Assembly (NCBI RefSeq): GCF_037572775.1
Contig: NZ_JBBHKA010000001.1
Coordinates: forward strand, 1,364,001 to 1,428,000
Source: Ramlibacter sp. PS4R-6
GTDB taxonomy: Bacteria; Pseudomonadota; Gammaproteobacteria; Burkholderiales; Burkholderiaceae_C
Direction: 5' to 3'
Length of the DNA: 64,000 nucleotides
Position numbers and translations under genes: made by a program. How positions within the stretch are numbered: position 1 is the stretch's first letter; every line of letters starts with the position of its first letter. Shown piece after piece: positions 45,701 to 54,700 of the stretch. The notes beneath the pieces were generated by a model. That model searched no databases. It was not told the origin of the DNA and worked only from the letters and a program-made list of their open reading frames with translations.

Positions 45701-48700
45701 TCATCGAGTCCGGGGCGGGCAACGATCACGTCTACGCCGGCGTTGCGGACGACCGGGTCGAGGCGGGCGATGGGAAGGACATCGTCTACGGATCGATTGG
45801 CAACGACTTGGTGTTGGGCCAGGAAGGCAACGACTACCTTTTTGGGGACGGTCAGTCGAAGCGCGCGAATATCTCTGTCGACTACGCGCCGGCTGCGCAG
45901 CATGGCCAGGATTTCCTTGATGGCGGCGAAGGTGACGACACCTTGGTGGGTCAGGGCAACAACGATGTCCTGTATGGCGGCGTGGGCAGCGACCAGCTGT
46001 GGGGTGACAGTGGGTCGTTCATGAGTTCGGACTGGGAGTACCTCGATGCTGCGTTCCACGGCAACGACTATCTCGACGGCGAAGACGGTGACGACAGCCT
46101 GATCGGCCAAGGTGGCGCCGACACCCTCTATGGCGGCATTGGCAACGACATGCTGCAAGGCGACGACAACTCGACCGCGCGCGTGCCCGGCGACAAGCAA
46201 GGCAACGACTTGATGGACGGCGAGGACGGCGATGACACGCTCTTTGGCGGCGGTGCGGCAGACACGCTGTATGGCGGCGCAGGCAACGACCTGATGCGAG
46301 GCGACGACAACGCGCTCGAGGCCAAATTCCACGGTGCGGACTACATCGATGCCGAAGACGGTGCGGATACGGTGGTTGGCGGCGGCGGTGCCGACACGAT
46401 CTATGGCGGTGCGGGCAACGACCGGTTGTCTGGGGACGGCGGCACGTCTGGCCAAGCAGACTTCGCGGCGCAGTTTTATGGTGCCGATTACATCGACGCC
46501 GAAGACGGTGAAGACTATGTGGTTGCCGGCGGCTCGGCCGACACGGTGTACGGCGGTGCCGGCAACGACACGATTTTCGGCGATGCCAACGGTGCGACGG
46601 GAAGCCGCGAGGGCAGCGATTATCTGGACGGCGAGGGCGGCGACGACCAGATCGCAGCCGGCGGCGGTAACGACACGGTCATCGGGGGTGTCGGCAACGA
46701 TGTGCTGCAAGGCGACGAGGGCGACGACTGGATCGAAGGCGGCGATGGCGACGACACCTTGCAAGCCGGCGGCGGGAGCGACACGCTGATTGGCGGGGAC
46801 GGCGCGAACGTCTTCGTGATCGACAAGAAGGCAGCAGGCAACATCACCATCGAAAGCGAGAGCGAGCTGGATGCGGTGGTGTTCCAGGACGGCATCGTGG
46901 CCGGCTCCATCACCGGCGTCGTCGAAGGCGACACGATGCAAATCCAGGTTGGCACCGGGCAGACGGTGACGGTAGGCGCGAACGTGGGGGCGTTCCAGTT
47001 TGCGGACAACTCCACGATGAGCGCTGCGGCGATGGCCGCGTATCTCCAGGCCCATCCGCCTGCGCCGCCGCCGCCCGCGCCGGCTCCGCCGCCGAGTGGC
47101 ACGACCACCACCACGACCAACCTGACGGACTCCAACGGGAATCCCGCGGGGTCGTCAGTGACAGTGGCCACGCCCACGCAAACGACCACCACGATCTTCT
47201 CGGGACCCAACGGCACCGGCGCGAAGCTCAGCGACACGTGGACGACTGCTGCCGGTGGCCACGGCAGCAACACCTACAACACCGACGGATCCAGCTCGGG
47301 CATCGCGTACAACCTGGACGGCACGCATACGTCTTACACGGATAGCGGCCAGGGCGACAGGACGGACGAAACGTTTGATGCCGGCGGCTTCAAGACGACT
47401 GTCACCTGGAACCATGCGGACGGATCGCGTGGCAACGACAGGTTTTCTTTGGACGGATCGAGTACCGGCGTCACGTATCACGCCAACGAGACGTACGAGA
47501 CCTACACGGATGACGGGCGCGGGCACGTCACCGTGCTCTCCTTCGATTCCCACGGAAAGCTTCTCGGCACGGAGATTGACGGGCGTACGTATCCAAGTAC
47601 GGAAGAGACCGACTATCCGGACGGCGGCCACCGCGTGGTGATGTGGAACGCGCCGGGCGAGATGACTTCGACGATCTACGGAACCGACGGGAAGAAAACC
47701 AGCGTGAGCTGGTCGAAGGCTGATGGCACGCACGGCAGCGAAACCTACTTGCTAGACGGTTCGAGCACGACCACCGCCTGGCGCGCCGACGGAAGCTACG
47801 AAATGCGCGAGAACAACGGCGTCGGCAAGCTTCGCGTCATCCAATTCGGCAGCGCCGGTGAGGTGCTCGGCAGTAGCGTGCAGCAGACCGATGGCCTCAA
47901 CCGGATTACGACCTTCTACGGTCCGGATGGCAGCACGGTGAATCAGGAGTGGGCGCATCCCGGCGGAGGGACGGGCAGCCTTACCGTCGACCCCGAAGAC
48001 TTTAACGGTGTCGTTAACTACCTCGAGGCGACGGAAGCAAGAAATCTGCCTTACTACCAGGCTTGGGACGCCGCAGACGGCAGCGCCGGTCTCCGCGAAG
48101 AACACGAGCGCGAATTCATCGCCACGTCATGGTTCATCAACTACGTTCCGAGTGGTCAGCTCGGCATGGGTGACTACGACGGTGAATTTCACACGATGGA
48201 CAACGGAGTACAGGGTGCATTGCTGAATGCTTGGTGGCAACTCTGGGCTGGAAAGACGGCGTCCTTTTTCGATACTCAGTACTACGTGCTCTCGTACTGG
48301 GACGCTCCGTCGGAGCGTGATGGCTCTTCCCCGGAGGTTGGCGACTACTACATTCGTGACTACTACCTTGATGCTTCTATCACCGTGACACTCCGTAGTT
48401 CGGGGCAAAAAGACATCGACATAAGACGCGTCGGAACTCAATACGATCCCGGCCGGCTCACGATTGTCGGTGGCGCGTCGACCGCGTATAGCAGGCTCAT
48501 CTCCGCTTTCAATGGCTCGGGGAACTACGACGTCTTCGAAGACGACGGCGCGGGCAACATGCGCCTCGTCACCTACAACGCCGTCAAAACGAAGATAGCC
48601 GATGTGTGGTTCCACAACGATGGAAGCTATGGCAGCGACACCTACAATGCCGATGGCAGCATGACCGGCGTTAGCGCCAACCCGGAGGGGCACTACGTCA

Positions 48701-51700
48701 AATTCTCACGAAATGCGCAAGGTGTCCTGACGGTAGCGAACTACCCGGATGCCACGGGCCACTTGGTCGTAGAAACCTACAAACCGCCACCAGTCGCGCT
48801 CCCGCCCGCTCCCCCCGCCCCGGTCCCGGGTCTCGTTCCTTCCGGTGGCACTGCGCAGCACACCAGCCATACCTACACCCCCGATGATTGGTACTTCGAA
48901 ATCACGCATCGGCCTACGGAAAATCCGTGCGACCAGGAGCACATCCTGTACAACAGCGACGGGACCATTCTCTCCAGGACCAAGATTCACACCGACCCAG
49001 GTTACGAGGTGAGTGTAAATGTGGGCAGCACGCGCGTTGGCTCCGCCTACGACGTGCGGGGGCGCGTGACAAGCCGATTCACAGACGATGGTCAAGGCAC
49101 GGTCACCACGCTCCAGCTGGATGCGCAAGGGCACATCAGCCAGCGCGAAGTGGTGTTGACTACCGTCGATGGCGGCATCACGACAAGTCGTTACTCCGCC
49201 AGCGGAGCTCTTTTGGGCTACGACACCCGTGCCGCCGGCTCGAGACGGGTCGACCACTTCGATGCAGCGGGGCGCTACAGCGGCTATGACGAGTCGATTG
49301 GCGACGGCGACGGCAATGCGATGGGCACCCGTTACGACGCGGAGGACAGCCTTCTCGGCTACACCGCGACGGTCGTTTCGCAAAGTGGGCGCGTTATCAC
49401 GGCCACCACATACGACGCCGTTGGCTCCGTCATGGGCACGAACATCACGTCGAGTGATGCGGATGGGGTCGTCCAGACCGACATGTACGACGCCCAAGGG
49501 CACCTGAAGGGTTCGGTCGTCGCCACGCCGCGTGAGGACGGCGACATCGAGACCGTCAACTACGACGCGACAGGAAAGATCGTCGACTACGTGACGCTTC
49601 ATACGGATGCGCAACGCACGATTATCCTTACGACGTTTGATGGTCAGGGAATCAAGCTTCGCGAAGATCGGCACATCGCCGATGGGACGCAAGTCCTTAC
49701 GGAGTTCACGGGCGACGGCTCGAATTCCGCGACGACGTGGGCTGTCGATGGGAGCTGGAGCGTTGCGGCTGTCGACGCGCAAGGCAACACGATCACAACG
49801 CAGTTTTCTGACCTGGGCGTCAAAAGGTCCGACTCCTGGACACGGACTGACGGTTCCCATGGCAGCGATACCTTTGCCCTCGATGGTTCCGCAACCGGCG
49901 AAGCAACTTATGCCGACGGCTCGACCGGAACGTTTGCCACTGACACTACGGGGAAGCAAACCGCCACTTATCGTGATGCGGACGGCGACATCGTGGGCAC
50001 GGGCACCACGTTCAAACTCACGGACCGCACCGAGACCGCGCGCTACGACGCAGCCGGCAAGTTGCTAAGCGACCGATGGTGGGCTAACGACGGTTCGTGG
50101 GGCTTCACCAACTGGACCAACGCTGACGACATCGTCACTGAAGAGCACGCCCCCGACGGCTCCTATACGGTCAGCAACGAACGTCGCGGGAACACAGTCA
50201 CGACCTCCTACGACGCTGCGGGCCGGAAGCAAACCGGTTCATGGACGAACACGGATGGCAGCTTCGGTTCCGACACCTACCACCCCGACGGCGGCCGCAC
50301 AGGGATCGCCACGACGACTGAAGGCAATCTGCAGAAGGTAACGACGAGCGAAATTGATGCATCGGGCCATGTGGTGAGCGACACGTGGACGCTATCCGAC
50401 GGCAGTTATGGCAGCGACACCTTCAACGCCGACGGCTCGGGCTCGGGTGAGGGGCACTTCCTCGATGGGTCGTACACGGACATCACGTATTACGGGCCTG
50501 GCGACTTCAGGACTTACAAGTACAGCGCCGCGGGCGACAACACGCTCGACGAATACCAGGGCCCCGACGGCAGCTGGTGGCGCTGGGAAGGAACGTTCGA
50601 CAGCACCGGCTTCATGACCGGCGACACCTATTCCGACAGCGACGGCTATTGGTGGTTCGACGTGTACAACCCCGACGGCTCGTATTACGGCGAGGACCAC
50701 GGGCCGGATTACTGGCGTAAATACTCGGGCGACGAGCACAGCGAAGCCTGGGAAAAGTCGGATGGCACCCACGGAACCAAGTCGTGGACGGCAACGTCGA
50801 GCACCGAAACGACGTTCCGCGCCGACGGCTCCTACGAGACCTATTTCTTCAGCGCTGGCGAAGGCAGATGGGCCCGCACGCAGTTCGCCGCCGACGGCGC
50901 CAAGCTATCCGCCACGTGGCAGGACGGCGCGACGTCGGGCACTGACGTGTTCTACGCAGATGGATCGAGCTCCGGCACGGCGACGAACGGCAATGACGGC
51001 ACGGGCACCCGCTACATCGACGACGGCCTGGGTGACCGAACGACAACCTCCCTCAACGCGAGCGGCGTGGCCACGGGCGACAGCTGGGTGCGCGCGGATG
51101 GCTCGCACGGCACCACGACCTTCAATGCCGACGGCACGATTTCCGGCACCCGGGTGGCGGCCGACGGCACGGTCACCAACTACACCAACCAGTCGCATGC
51201 AGTATCGGTTGCCGCCCCAATCGCGGACCAGGCCGCCCACGAAAGGGCAAACTGGTCGTACACCGTATCGGCCGATACGTTCTTCGAAGCGGATCCAGGC
51301 GACATGTTCGTCTACACGGCCACGCTCGCCAATGGCAGCGCCTTGCCGGGTTGGCTGACATTCGACGCGCGCTCGCACACGTTCAGCGGTACGCCGCCGA
51401 CGGGAAGCCATGACAATCTGGCGATCAAGGTTTCCGTCACGAACGGTGCCAACCAGACCGCGAGCGATGTCTTCGTGCTCGCGATCACCGATGGCAACAG
51501 CGCACCCGTCGCGGCGCAAACGATCCAGGCCCAGAACGCTACGGAAGACCAACCGTGGACGTTCGCCGTTGCCGCGGACACATTCACCGATGTCGACACG
51601 GGCGACACGATGACGTATTCCGCGCAGCTTGCCAACGGCGTGCCCTTGCCCGCCTGGCTGTCCTTCGACGCCGCCACATGCACCTTTAGCGGCACACCCG

Positions 51701-54700
51701 CCAATGGCGATGTCGGCACGCTGAGCGTCAAACTCATCGCGACAGACAGTGTGGGCGCAAGCGGTAGCACGACCTTCTCGCTTGCCGTTCCCAACGCGAA
51801 CGACGCTCCGACGGTGGCCCAGGCAATAGCCATTCAAAGCGCAACGGAAGACTCGACCTGGAGTTTTGCGGTTCCCACCGGCACGTTCAACGATGTCGAC
51901 GCCAGTGATGTGCTGACCTATGGCGCAAGCCTGGCGGATGGCAGCGCCTTGCCGTCGTGGATTTCTTTCGATAGCACCTCTCGCACTTTCAGCGGCACGC
52001 CCGGCGCTGGCGACATCGGTTCGCTCAGCATCAAGGTGACGGCGACCGACGCAGCGGGAGCGGCGGTAAGCACCGCGTTCACGCTGTCGGTCAACCACGT
52101 CAACCACGCACCTGTCGTGACGCAGCCCATCGGCGCCCAAATGGCGACCGAGGATTCGGCGTGGAGCCTGGTCGTCCCGGCCTCCACTTTCTCGGATGCA
52201 GACGGCGAGACGCTCGTCTTCGGCGCCTTGCTTGCGGACGGTACCGCCCTTCCATCGTGGCTCACTTTCGACGCCGCCGCCCGCACGTTCTCCGGAACTC
52301 CCGTGAACGGTAATGTGGGCGCGCTCAATGTGCGGTTGACTGGCACGGATGCGGCTGGAGCCTCAGCGAGCACCACGTTCGCGCTCGTGGTCCAGAACAC
52401 GAACGACGCGCCTGTGCTTGTCCAGCCGATCCCCGACCAAGGCGCGGCGGAAGACTCGCTGTGGACGTTCCCGACCGCCGGTGCGTTCAGCGACGTCGAT
52501 ACCGGTGACTCTCTGACGTTCGCCGCGACGCTGCAGGACGGTTCTGCGCTTCCGTCCTGGCTGTCGTTCAACGCGTCCACGGGTGTGCTTTCCGGTACGC
52601 CTGGCAATGGCGACGTCGGAAGCCTTGTGATCAAGGTAGCGGCAACGGATGCGGCAGGAGCGAGCGTCAGCACGACATTCAACCTGCTCGTGTCGAATAC
52701 GAACGACGCGCCCACGGTCATCCAGTCCATTCCGGCGCAGTCCGCAACCGAGGACCAGCCATGGACGTACACGGTCGCAGCGGGTGCGTTCGCCGACGTG
52801 GATGTTGGTGACTCGCTGACGTACTCCGCGCGGCTGGCCAATGGTTCGGCCCTGCCTGGCTGGTTGGCCTTCGACGCGGCCACACGCACGTTCAGTGGGA
52901 CGCCTGCCAACGCACAGGTCGGGGCGCAGAGCGTCACCGTCATGGCGACCGATGCGGCCGGTGCGGTCGCAGCAATCGACTTCTTGCTTACCGTGGCCGA
53001 TGTGAACGACGCACCTACCGTCGTCGCGACCATCGGCGACAAGACCGTGGACGAGGACAGCAACTGGACCTTCGCAGTTCCCGCATCGACCTTCGGCGAT
53101 GTCGATGCCGGCGACACGCTCACCCTGTCCGCTTCGCTCGCGGACGGCCAGGCGCTGCCCTCTTGGTTGTCGTTCAATGCCAGCACGCGTACGTTCAGCG
53201 GTGTGCCGGCCAATGGCGACGTCGGAAGCCTTTCGGTGCGCATTACGGCCACCGATGCAGTGGGCGCGAGCGTGAGCACGACTTTTGCGGTCACGGTTCG
53301 CAATGTGAACGATGCGCCTTTTGCCGTCGGCTCGATCGAGGCGCAGGCGGCAACCGAAGGGCAAGCCTGGACGTATTCAGTGGATGCTTCAGCGTTTGCT
53401 GATGTGGACGCGAACGACGTGCTGACGTACTCGGCCGTGATCCCCGCGGAGGATGCGTCCTGGCTGTCGTTCGACCCCACGACACGCACGTTCAGCGGTA
53501 CGCCGGGCCATGTGCAAGGCGGCCCCCGAACGATCACCGTCAAGGCAACGGATTCGGCCGGCGCCGTGGCAGCGACAACTTTCGACTTGTCGGTCACATT
53601 GCTCAATGTGGCGCCCGTGGTGGCCAACACCATCGACGACGTCCAGATCGACGAGGATGGCGCATGGACATTCGCCGTGCCGTCTTCGACTTTCAGCGAT
53701 GCGGATGTCGGTGACACGCTGACGTATGTAGCAACGATGGTGGACGGTTCCGCGCTGCCTTCATGGCTGGCGTTCAACGTGGCCACTCATACGTTCAGCG
53801 GTACACCCGCCAACGAAAACGTTGGCACTCTGGGTATCACCGTGACAGCGACAGATACCGCTGGGGAGAGCGTCGGCACCAGCTTCGACCTGACGGTGCG
53901 CAACGTCAACGACGCACCCGTGTCGGCTGGCATTTCAACGCAGACCGCCTACGAAGACGCCTTGTGGACTTTCACCGTTCCGGCGTCGACTTTCTCCGAC
54001 GTCGATCCGGGTGACACATTGGTTTACGGAGCATCGCGCGGAACAGGCGCGGGGCTGTTCCTGCCCTCGTGGCTCTCGTTCGATCCACAAACGCGGACTT
54101 TCAGTGGGACTCCCGCGCAGGCTGATGTGGGCGACCTCACGGTCACGGTGCGGGCCTACGACACGAGCGGGGCGTGGGCCGCCGCGACCTTCACGGTGGC
54201 TGTCCAAAACACCAATGACGCGCCGCACCCCTTGCAAGGCATTTCGAGCGTGAACACGAAGGAAGATCAGGCGTTCAACTACACCTTTGCGGCAGGTGCC
54301 TTCACAGATCCGGACCCGAACGACGTGCTTTCTTACAGTGCGAAGCGTTCCGATGGGAGCGCCCTGCCCAGTTGGCTGTCCTTCAATGCCGCGAGTCGCA
54401 CGTTCAGCGGCACGCCGGTTAACGATGACGTCGGAGTCGTGGGTATCAAGGTGACGGCTACCGACTTGGCCGGGGCCAGCACCCATACCAGCTTCAACAT
54501 CACCGTCGAGAACACGAACGATGCACCCGAGGCGGTGACCATCCTGCCACAGTCCGTCGACGAGGATTCGCCGTGGACGTTCTACATCCCTGCCTTCAAG
54601 GACGTGGACCAAGGCAGCCAGTTGAGCTACACGGTCAAGCAGGAGTCGGGTGCGTCGTTGCCCGGATGGTTGACGTTCGTGTCGAACGAGCACAAGTTGG

